A stretch of DNA of 64,000 nucleotides from Pedobacter rhodius (lineage in GTDB: Bacteria; Bacteroidota; Bacteroidia; Sphingobacteriales; Sphingobacteriaceae): contig NZ_JAPWGL010000003.1 in NCBI RefSeq assembly GCF_027213645.1, positions 905,843 through 969,842 on the forward strand, read 5' to 3'. Positions 44,855 through 52,412 of the stretch are shown one piece after another (the stretch's first letter is position 1; the number at the start of each line of letters is the position of its first letter). A program made the position numbers and the translations under genes. The notes beneath the pieces are model-generated. The model ran no database searches. It was not told the origin of the DNA and saw only the letters and a program-made list of their open reading frames with translations.

Positions 44855-47800
44855 ATGTTAAGTGTAAAAAAAGAATTCCTCAGAACGGCATGGATCGTAT
44901 GCTTGTTTAACTTACTGTTTGTGGCCGCAAGTATGGCACAAACCAATTTGGCCGGCATTTCCGGCAAAATCTCCGACACAAATGGTGCCTTGCTATCTGA
45001 TGCCACCATTACGGTCAAAAACGAATCTACAGGATTTGTAATCAAAACGACCTCTAATTCTAAAGGTACGTTTTTGCTTAAGGAGTTGCCACTGGGTTCA
45101 CCTTACAGTATTACGATAGAAGTAATGGGTCTGGCAACACAAAAACAAACGGGTTTCGCCTTAAACCAGGGCGATTTGCTACAGGTATCGTTTGTAATGG
45201 AGCAAAAAGCTCAGGAGTTAAATGCTGTTGAGATAAAAGCTTCTACAACCCGTAATAAAATAGAGAATATAGGATCTTCCACAGCGGTAACGGCGAAGGA
45301 TATCGCAAAGTTACCTGTAAACGGCCGAAACTTTACAAGCCTTGCCGATCTGTCGCCACTCAGCACGGGCAGCAGTTTAAGCGGGCAGCTGGCTTCGGCG
45401 ACTAACTATACTATTGATGGTATGGCAGCCAGGGGTACTATTTCTGGCGGGCAGCCAACCGGTGCCTACTCGATATCGCTCGAAGCAGTAAGGGAGTTTC
45501 AGGTGGTGACCAACCAGTACGATGTAACTTATGGTAATGCCGGTGGCGGTACAATAAGCAGCGTAACCAAATCGGGTACCAACGTGCTTTCGGGAAGCGC
45601 CTTCAGCTACGCCCGTACCAACTGGTTATCAAGTCCCTATGGGTTAAATGGTGTAAAGCGTAACCAATCTTTTTCTACCTATCAATACGGATTTTCATTG
45701 GGCGGGCCTATTGTTAAGGATAAGGCGCAGTTTTTTGTTGCCTGGGATCATCAGGCCGATTCGAGGCCGCTTTACATTGCCAACATCCAATCTGCCGATG
45801 ATGAAAAACGGTATAATGTAACCCAGGCTACCCTGGATAAATTTTTGGATATTGCAAGAAGCAAGTATGGTGTGGCAAATTCGCCGCAGGTAGGGCAGTT
45901 TGATAAATTTAAAAATACGCATGCAGGTTTTGCCCGTATCGACTGGCAGATCAATGCTAAAAACCTGTTCACCATACGCGATAACTTTATTTACGATCTG
46001 GACAACCAATCAGATGGTGATAATACCGCCATTAATATTTATGAGGTATATAGTACCCGCAAAAGTATGAATAACAGCATAATGGCCTCATTGCGCAGTA
46101 TCCTTAATCCTGATTTAACCAATGAACTAAAAATTCAGCATTACTGGGAGTACAATAAACTATTTGCAAACAGCCAGCTACCTTCAGATAATATCCCACG
46201 TGCCATCATACAAAATATACCTTCAGTAGCATCAGATGGTACAACGTACAACACATCTATACAATTAGGCGGGCAGCGCTATGGCAACGATTATTTTAAC
46301 AATAATGTGGTGCAGCTTACGGATAACATCTACTGGACAAAAGGAAAATATAACTTTACATTTGGTGGCGGCTTAACTTTTACCAACCAGAACTCCATTT
46401 ACGGCAGTGAAACAAACGGCCGATTCTTCATTACCGGTTTAACCAATTTTGAAAACCTTAATGCATATCGTTATGCAAGAGACATCTATACTTCTTCGGA
46501 TAAGAATATAAAGTTTAACATACTTGCGCCAAACTTATATGCGCAGGTGCAAACTGCTATATTCCCGGGATTTGACCTTACCGCCGGTATCCGCGTCGAT
46601 TATACGAACTATTTGGACCGGGCAAATTTTAATGAAGTGGTTTTTCGGACACTTGGATTAAATACATCTAATAAGCTGGCAACCTTTCAAATACAGCCAA
46701 GGGTGCAGGCCACCTGGGATGTGGGCCAGAAAGGTAAAGATATCATCAGACTCGGCGGAGGTATTTTAGGCTCTGCGCTTAACCCGTATTCTATGATTAA
46801 TAATATGCTGTTTGATGGTTCTCATCTGGTTGGTGTCGATATTACAACGGCTGCCTTAATACCTAAACCAAACTTTCCCGGATACAGGCAGGATCCTACA
46901 ACCGCTCCGGGTATCGATCTGCTTAATAACCCTTCAGTACCCAAGCTGGCAACCATTAATATGAATGGTAAAGATGCTAAAGTACCGGTTGTGTATAAAG
47001 CGAACTTCTCCTATTCGCACTTCTTTGCACAAAATTTCAGGGTTACGGCAAGCGCTTATTTAAGTCTTGGTCGCAATAACTACACCTACCTGGACAGGAA
47101 CATGGCGGAACAGCCTTACTTCCGCATCGCTGCTGAAGATAACCGTGGTGTTTATGTACCGGCTGGCACCATCAATGCGACAAATGGTACAGCAGATTGG
47201 ACACAGGGAAGAAAAACCACGGAGGTTGGCCGTGTGTTGGAACTGCAAAGTGTAGGTAAAAATAACCAGATGGCTTTTGTGTTTGATGCAGACTACAGAT
47301 ACTATAAACAAGGTGAAATCTCAGTATCCTACACATGGAACCAGGCCAAAGACAATACATCTTACAATGGCAACGTTGCCAACACCGCTACGCTGGTACA
47401 ATATACAAAAGATGATCCCCGCAACCTGAGCGATATTAATTATTCTGATAACCAGTTCAGAAACAAGATTGTTGCCTATGGCAGTTCGCCTACATTTTAC
47501 GGGTTTAGTTTGGGTGTAAGGTTTTCGGGCATAAGCGGCACAAGGTATTCTTTGAATGTTAACGGTAACGTAAACGGCGATTTTGTTGCAAGTAACGACC
47601 TGGCATATGTTTATGATCCTAATGCTGCTTCTACCCCGCAATATCTTAAAGATGGTATAAATGCTATCCTAAACAACCCTAAGGTTGAGCAAAGTATGAA
47701 AGATTACATCACAAGAAGCTTTGGTAAGATTGCTGAACGTAATGGTGGTATTAACCCGTTTTATGGTGTTATTGATTTAAGGCTGATTAAAAAGCTTGAG

Positions 47801-48031
47801 ATTGTTAAAAAACAATACCTTGAAATATCAGTCGATTTGTTTAACGTAAGCAATTTATTAAATAAAAATAAGGGCGTAAACCATAACCTTGGCGCAACCT
47901 CTTTATATAATATTAAAAGCTTTGATGCGACTAATAAACAATATATATACACAGTTAATACAAACGCCGGTGTATCAGGCTTAAGTGGAAATCCTTACCA
48001 GTTCCAGGTAGGTTTAAGATATGGATTTTAA
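44855..48031 (+). CDS. TonB-dependent outer-membrane receptor
   Basis: A 1058-residue receptor: signal peptide (CLFNLLFVAASMAQT), carboxypeptidase-regulatory domain (AGISGKISDTNGALLSDATI), plug (IEIKAS... IAKLPVNGRNFTSLADLS; NYTIDGMAARGT; GGGTISSVTKSGTN) and a 22-strand barrel with the terminal aromatic residue (YQFQVGLRYGF). It has the Oar/CarboxypepD layout rather than a SusC-specific one. It forms a tight pair with the phosphodiesterase gene 12 bases downstream, so uptake of a product of phosphate-ester cleavage is a reasonable guess. By eye its DNA is richer in G and C than the flanking genes. Confidence 0.93.
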   Translation: MLSVKKEFLRTAWIVCLFNLLFVAASMAQTNLAGISGKISDTNGALLSDATITVKNESTGFVIKTTSNSKGTFLLKELPLGSPYSITIEVMGLATQKQTGFALNQGDLLQVSFVMEQKAQELNAVEIKASTTRNKIENIGSSTAVTAKDIAKLPVNGRNFTSLADLSPLSTGSSLSGQLASATNYTIDGMAARGTISGGQPTGAYSISLEAVREFQVVTNQYDVTYGNAGGGTISSVTKSGTNVLSGSAFSYARTNWLSSPYGLNGVKRNQSFSTYQYGFSLGGPIVKDKAQFFVAWDHQADSRPLYIANIQSADDEKRYNVTQATLDKFLDIARSKYGVANSPQVGQFDKFKNTHAGFARIDWQINAKNLFTIRDNFIYDLDNQSDGDNTAINIYEVYSTRKSMNNSIMASLRSILNPDLTNELKIQHYWEYNKLFANSQLPSDNIPRAIIQNIPSVASDGTTYNTSIQLGGQRYGNDYFNNNVVQLTDNIYWTKGKYNFTFGGGLTFTNQNSIYGSETNGRFFITGLTNFENLNAYRYARDIYTSSDKNIKFNILAPNLYAQVQTAIFPGFDLTAGIRVDYTNYLDRANFNEVVFRTLGLNTSNKLATFQIQPRVQATWDVGQKGKDIIRLGGGILGSALNPYSMINNMLFDGSHLVGVDITTAALIPKPNFPGYRQDPTTAPGIDLLNNPSVPKLATINMNGKDAKVPVVYKANFSYSHFFAQNFRVTASAYLSLGRNNYTYLDRNMAEQPYFRIAAEDNRGVYVPAGTINATNGTADWTQGRKTTEVGRVLELQSVGKNNQMAFVFDADYRYYKQGEISVSYTWNQAKDNTSYNGNVANTATLVQYTKDDPRNLSDINYSDNQFRNKIVAYGSSPTFYGFSLGVRFSGISGTRYSLNVNGNVNGDFVASNDLAYVYDPNAASTPQYLKDGINAILNNPKVEQSMKDYITRSFGKIAERNGGINPFYGVIDLRLIKKLEIVKKQYLEISVDLFNVSNLLNKNKGVNHNLGATSLYNIKSFDATNKQYIYTVNTNAGVSGLSGNPYQFQVGLRYGF

Positions 48032-48043
48032 TCAGACAAAATA

Positions 48044-49405
48044 ATGAAAACGACTATATACGGCCTGCTTACAACCTTATATATTGCTTTAAGCTTTACA
48101 CAAAGCACAAAGGCACAAACCACACCCGCAAAATATGTTATACTGGTTACAATAGATGGTTTCAGGCCCGAGTTTTACCTCGATAGTACTTATGCGATGC
48201 CTACGGTAAGAGAATTGATGAAGAACGGTGTTTCTGCCCAAGGCTTAAACCCGGTTTTTCCTTCGGTTACCTACCCGGATCATACCACCATGATAACAGG
48301 CGTTACACCGGCAAAACATGGCATTTATTATAACACACCATTTGAACCCGAAGGCGCAACCGGAAAATGGTACTGGGATTATAGTTTAATAAAGACACCT
48401 ACACTTTGGGATGCCATGCACAAAGCAGGCAAAACCACCGCTTGCGTGCGTTGGCCGGTAACCGTTAATGCCCCGATAGATTACAGGATACCCGAATACT
48501 GGAATTATAAGGACATGAACGATGCCAGGGAATATACGGCTGCCGCAACTCAACCGGCATCATTATGGAAAGAAGTGCAGGAAAATGCCACAGGCATACT
48601 GGAAGCCGATGATTTGAATGCAACTAACGACGAGTTGGTACAGGATGAAAGCGTAGCCCGTATGGCCGGCTATATCATCAAGAAGTATAAGCCTAATTTT
48701 TTAGCGCTTCACCTGGCCTGTACCGATCATTATGAGCATGAAAATGGTCGTGAGCACTATATGGTTAAGGCAGCTGTCGCCGGAGCCGACAGGGCGGTTA
48801 AAACATTAACTGAAAGTTTAAAGCGTGCGAATATAGCCGATGAAACCGCAATTATAATTTTGGGCGACCATGGTTTCGAGAATATCTATCAAAGTTTTAG
48901 CCCCAATTACCTGTTGAAGCAGGCCGGTTTGATGACAGATATTAAAACAGGTAACTGGAAAGCGCAATTCCACTCGTCGGGCGGGTCATCGTTCCTGCAA
49001 TTAAAAAACAGGAACGATAAGGCTACATTAAGTAAAGTTGAAACGATATTGGCCGAACAGCCCGATTCCGTTAAACACTACTACCAGGTGATAACTAAAA
49101 CAAAACTTGCCGAAATTGGTGCCGACCCAAATGTGCTGCTTGCGCTTAGCGGCATCAACGGTACCACTTTTAATAATAAAAGTGATGTTGAAGTTGAAAA
49201 ATTTGCACGGGTAAAAGGTACCCATGGTTTTTATCCGGATCATAAACAAATTCAAACAGGTTTTGTCGCTTTCGGCCCCGGCCTAAAAAAAGGTGTGGTT
49301 ATCCCGGTTATGAATATGGTGGATGTAGCCCCGTTTATAACCAAACTTACAGGTATTGATATGCCTGCAATGGATGGGAAAATATATCCCGAACTTTTTA
49401 AATGA
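48044..49405 (+). CDS. Alkaline-phosphatase-superfamily phosphodiesterase (NPP-like)
   Basis: A 453-residue exported enzyme of the nucleotide pyrophosphatase/phosphodiesterase group. Signal peptide (LTTLYIALSFTQSTKAQ), metal site 1 in VTIDGFRPEFY, nucleophile threonine in FPSVTYPDHTTMITG, metal ligands in LHLACTDHYEHENG and ILGDHGFE, and the late histidine in KGTHGFYPDH. It splits phosphodiester or pyrophosphate bonds in the periplasm. The gene follows the TonB receptor by 12 bases. Terminator at 49422. Confidence 0.92.
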   Translation: MKTTIYGLLTTLYIALSFTQSTKAQTTPAKYVILVTIDGFRPEFYLDSTYAMPTVRELMKNGVSAQGLNPVFPSVTYPDHTTMITGVTPAKHGIYYNTPFEPEGATGKWYWDYSLIKTPTLWDAMHKAGKTTACVRWPVTVNAPIDYRIPEYWNYKDMNDAREYTAAATQPASLWKEVQENATGILEADDLNATNDELVQDESVARMAGYIIKKYKPNFLALHLACTDHYEHENGREHYMVKAAVAGADRAVKTLTESLKRANIADETAIIILGDHGFENIYQSFSPNYLLKQAGLMTDIKTGNWKAQFHSSGGSSFLQLKNRNDKATLSKVETILAEQPDSVKHYYQVITKTKLAEIGADPNVLLALSGINGTTFNNKSDVEVEKFARVKGTHGFYPDHKQIQTGFVAFGPGLKKGVVIPVMNMVDVAPFITKLTGIDMPAMDGKIYPELFK

Positions 49406-49421
49406 TTACCAACAATCAAAT

Positions 49422-49458
49422 AAAAAAAGAGCCTGTAATGATACAGGCTCTTTTTTTA
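49422..49458. terminator. Bidirectional terminator
   Basis: agcctgta (49430-49437), loop atga, tacaggct (49442-49449), with A-run on the left and seven T on the right, so it can end both the phosphodiesterase transcript and the convergent M57 gene. Confidence 0.9.
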
Positions 49459-49514
49459 TTCCTCAATACATTAGGGACGAGGTTAGTTAATTTTGGTTAT
49501 ACTATCGGGTTGAT

Positions 49515-50273
49515 TTAATACAGCGATGCAGTTGCATCTTTATCTTTTTGTGATAATACCGTTGCACCAGAACCACACTGCCCGCCATTCATTAGCGATG
49601 ATGCATCTGTTCCCGGTACACCAGGTACGTTTGTAGCTGTTGATTCACCTTGGGCAGCCCAGTTGGTATGCCTGAATGAAATACAGTGACCGAATTCATG
49701 GCATATGGTTCTTGCACGCTGAGCAAATGAATTTCCGGCAATGTATGCCTTATTGATTTTAATCAGTGCACCTGCCTGTCCGTTGGATGGGAATTGCCCC
49801 TGACCACAAACGCCGTTACCCAGGTTTTCATCTTTAATCAGGATATCATATGGCGCAGCAGTTACGATATTTAAGCGAAGAGTAGAGCCGGATACACCAT
49901 TCCATTGAGCAATGGCGTTGTTTATTTCACTACTCATAGAAGTCATCGAAGGGTCTACAAAAACCCTGATGTTTAATTTGTTTGTACTGTTGACAATACT
50001 TCCGGTATAATATTGTTCTGTATTTGCACCGGTAAAACTAGCAGGAACGACCATATTTTTAGGAAAAATAATATCTTCTTCCACAATATACTCGTTTCCA
50101 CCTTCTATAATACTGCTCGCTGGGAATCCAAGATTTTTAATGTGCTGTAATACCCGGTCTCCGTTTTTAGCCAATGGTGCTTCAGGAGTTAGCGTTTCAT
50201 TTTTTTTACTACAGGATGCGATTACAACAGCAATGGCTGCAATCAATGCAATTTTTTTTAAGTTTTGTTTCAT
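49515..50273 (-). CDS. M57-type zinc metalloprotease lipoprotein
   Basis: A 252-residue lipoprotein: lipobox in AVVIASCSKK. The zinc site HEFGHCISFRH follows the HExxHxxxxxH pattern and is near residue 190; the ahead-lying AGNSFAQRARTI and later SSLMNGGQCG (Met-turn-like) fit the family of dual-action HEIGH metallopeptidases. It is a surface or periplasmic protease, substrate unknown. It is monocistronic and convergent with the phosphodiesterase gene. Confidence 0.88.
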   Translation of the reverse strand: MKQNLKKIALIAAIAVVIASCSKKNETLTPEAPLAKNGDRVLQHIKNLGFPASSIIEGGNEYIVEEDIIFPKNMVVPASFTGANTEQYYTGSIVNSTNKLNIRVFVDPSMTSMSSEINNAIAQWNGVSGSTLRLNIVTAAPYDILIKDENLGNGVCGQGQFPSNGQAGALIKINKAYIAGNSFAQRARTICHEFGHCISFRHTNWAAQGESTATNVPGVPGTDASSLMNGGQCGSGATVLSQKDKDATASLY

Positions 50274-50475
50274 GGTTTAGTAAGATTAGTCCCTGATGTC
50301 TGATTTAAAACAAATATAATGTAACGTATATATTACTTTTGTGGGCTTATAAATTCTTTACATAAAACATAATTAAAACTACATTAAAAATAATTTAAAC
50401 ATACATGGCGGCCTGAATTTTACACGAAACGCCTTTTTGCTACTTTGCATCGTATCTTTGTTTAAAAGCTAACCC

Positions 50476-50925
50476 ATGGAAAACTTCAAAATTATCGGCA
50501 TCTCCGTTGAAACCACTAATCAAAATAATCAGGCCACAACTGATTTAAGCAAGCTCTGGCAGCGTTTTTACCGTGAAGAAATTTTCAATAGAACGCCTAA
50601 TAAAGAGCGCGAAGAAGTTTATGCCGTGTACACCGACTACGAAAGTGACTACACGGGAAAATACACGACCATTATCGGGCATCGGGTGAGCACGTTGGAT
50701 GATATTCCGGAAGGCTTAGTTGGCAGGGAAATTAAAAATGAAAAGCTTTTTAAATATATAGCAAAAGGAGAGATGCCTGATGCTGTAATTAAAACCTGGC
50801 AGGAAATCTGGGCAAACGATATCGCCTTATATAGAACCTATAATGCAGATTTTGAAGTTTACGGAGAAAAATCTCAGCAGGGCGCAGATTCAGAAGTGGA
50901 GATTTATATCGGGGTAAGGAAATAG
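50476..50925 (+). CDS. GyrI-like/AraC effector-binding domain protein
   Basis: A 149-residue soluble protein of the SOUL/GyrI-like small-molecule-binding fold: FKIIGISVETTNQNNQATTD, SKLWQRFYREEIFNRTP, EEVYAVYTDYESDYTGKYTTI and a C-terminal ...EVEIYIGVRK. Stand-alone copies bind hydrophobic ligands or act on reactive compounds. It lacks a DNA-binding domain. A TATCTTTG box (50453-50460) stands 15 bases before the ATG. Confidence 0.82.
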   Translation: MENFKIIGISVETTNQNNQATTDLSKLWQRFYREEIFNRTPNKEREEVYAVYTDYESDYTGKYTTIIGHRVSTLDDIPEGLVGREIKNEKLFKYIAKGEMPDAVIKTWQEIWANDIALYRTYNADFEVYGEKSQQGADSEVEIYIGVRK

Positions 50926-50927
50926 AA

Positions 50928-51278
50928 TCACACTTTCGTTAAATAAAGTTTCAGTCGTTTATATTCTTTTACGGATTCAGTTTTCTTAATCGTAACGACA
51001 ATAACACCATTTGCTGCCCGAACTCCATATAGTGCTGTTGCCGCAGCATCTTTTAATACATCTAATTTTTCAATGGTGTTTGGGTTAATTGCATTGGTAA
51101 ATTCATTTTTCAAGACGTAGTTTTTCTTTTTAAACACCATTATCCAAAGGGGTTGGTTATCTGAAATTGTCGCGGAACACCTTAACCGTATTGTAGGTTC
51201 TGCTTGCGCGTAAGAATTGAAACCAGAAATGGAGAGTAATAAAATGATGTAAAGCGATTTCATGAAGTTGATTTTCAT
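50928..51278 (-). CDS. Plug-only TonB-type protein
   Basis: A 116-residue exported protein with a signal peptide (YIILLLSISGFNSYAQA). Its C-terminal half carries IEKLDVLKDAAATALYGVRAANG (split motif of SusC-like plugs: LKDAxxxALYGxRAANGVI) and ends VIVVTIKKTES. No barrel follows, so it is not a truncated receptor by simple frame disruption: the frame closes properly and the protein begins with its own signal. It may be a signalling or assembly partner of TonB receptors. The ATG at 51278 or 51263 can be the start. Confidence 0.7.
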   Translation of the reverse strand: MKINFMKSLYIILLLSISGFNSYAQAEPTIRLRCSATISDNQPLWIMVFKKKNYVLKNEFTNAINPNTIEKLDVLKDAAATALYGVRAANGVIVVTIKKTESVKEYKRLKLYLTKV

Positions 51279-51330
51279 TTATGATTCTGAAAAGGCAGGG
51301 ATTCCATAAATTTTCATTAGTTTTAAATGA

Positions 51331-51632
51331 ATGACAGCAAATAAGAACCTTAAAACCTTTGCCATTATATCTTTAACAATATTAATTCTATTATTTTATT
51401 GGCTTACAATATTATTCCAATAATTCAGATTAAATTTCAACTGGTTAGTGATTTTATTCCTGCAAGTATTTTTTACGAAGTGGCTAACCCATTTATTTGT
51501 ATAAGCGTTGTTTTATTTATGGCGGTTATTGCAGCCTTTATACTGTTTTTTCGCAAGAAATATTTAACTGTTATTATTTTAGGAGTTGCAGCATTTTTTC
51601 CAAATCAAATTTATATTCATTTGATTCAATAA
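51331..51632 (+). pseudogene. Small three-helix membrane protein, probable frameshift
   Basis: ATG at 51331 gives NKNLKTFAIISLTILILLFYW and stops at 51423; the +1 frame from about 51399 continues with LAYNIIPIIQIKFQLVSD, SVVLFMAVIAAFILFF and LTVIILGVAAFFPNQIY to the stop at 51632. One base change near 51396 would join both into a roughly 100-residue protein with three transmembrane helices. A TTG at 51399 could also start the second part alone. Confidence 0.45.
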
Positions 51633-51639
51633 TAACCAA

Positions 51640-52100
51640 CCCCGCCCTGCTGGCATCCCTCAATTGGGGAATTACAAAATACCTAAACCGCAGTACAGCA
51701 ACAAACTCAAATAGTACCGCAACCCGAGTTTAATTAAACCTGACAGACGCGGAAATACTTTTTGGCGTACTAATATTAATAGATTGCTTCGTCGTTCCTC
51801 CTCGCAATGACGGAATTAGGAAAGACTACAGCATCCAAAAAGATTGCAGCAAATGGCAGGACTGCTCTAACCGAAGAATTGCTGCTGTACCTTTTCTGGT
51901 AATAAAAAGCTTACTGATTAACTACCCCCGCCGTACAATCACCTCTCCTTAAAAAAGGAGGGGATTTAAAAACCCACCGCTTAAGATTGCTTCATCATTT
52001 CTTTTTGCATTCGATAACTGTCGGATGACGGCTTATCTTTTATAGCGAATTGGCCGAATTAGTTTTCGGTTCATAAAATGCGGCTATTTCATTTGATTAA
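51640..52100. repeat. Repeat-dense spacer
   Basis: About 450 bases without genes. It contains a half copy of the family A repeat (agattgcttcgtcgttcctc, 51781-51800, to ctcgcaatgacgg), a second degenerate half near 51984-52030, and a hairpin cctctcctt (51942-51950)/aaggagggg (51955-51963). This looks like a landing zone of several decayed palindromic elements upstream of the thr operon. Confidence 0.6.
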
Positions 52101-52139
52101 ACGTTTTATTAAAAAATTTTCAAATAAATTTCAAAATTG

Positions 52140-52172
52140 TTTGCATTTAAGAAAAATAATCTGCTACTTTAC
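52140..52172 (+). promoter_or_regulatory. Promoter of the threonine operon
   Basis: TTTG (52140-52143), 21 bases, TACTTTAC (52165-52172), two mismatches at the end of TAnnTTTG. The start would be near 52178. A small hairpin ggtgta/tacacc (52173-52178, 52184-52189) overlaps the start. Confidence 0.55.
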
Positions 52173-52196
52173 GGTGTACAAAATACACCAAGAGCA

Positions 52197-52262
52197 ATGA
52201 CTTTTAACACTTCAATTATTACAACGATTATTATGACCACCGGGATAAACCAGCGGGGCTAA
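52197..52262 (+). CDS. thrL: Thr/Ile-rich leader peptide of the thr operon
   Basis: An ATG frame of 21 codons reads MTFNTSIITTIIMTTG followed by INQRG and TAA. Six of 21 residues are Thr and five Ile, the end products of the pathway. A GC-rich stem with eight T follows 34 bases later, and thrA 150 bases later. This is the layout of transcription attenuation: when charged Thr/Ile tRNAs are scarce, the ribosome stalls and an alternative fold avoids the terminator. Its end (TTGINQRG) is similar to the end of the E. coli ThrL peptide. An antiterminator pairing is not worked out. Confidence 0.85.
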   Translation: MTFNTSIITTIIMTTGINQRG

Positions 52263-52296
52263 TTTGTTGTAAATTGAATTAACATAAAAAACACAG

Positions 52297-52332
52297 AAAG
52301 CGTCCCGACACAAATCGGGGCGCTTTTTTTTT
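52297..52332 (+). terminator. Attenuator terminator of the thr operon
   Basis: aaagcgtcccga (52297-52308), loop cacaaa, tcggggcgcttt (52315-52326), 12 positions with one mismatch-type G-U, then T-run to 52332. It lies between the leader peptide and thrA. Confidence 0.9.
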
Positions 52333-52412
52333 AACCCAAACTAAATGAATAACAGGCGCAAAACAGATTAAAATTAAAAGCCTTGAAAATTTTAGTTAAA
52401 ACCAATAAACTA

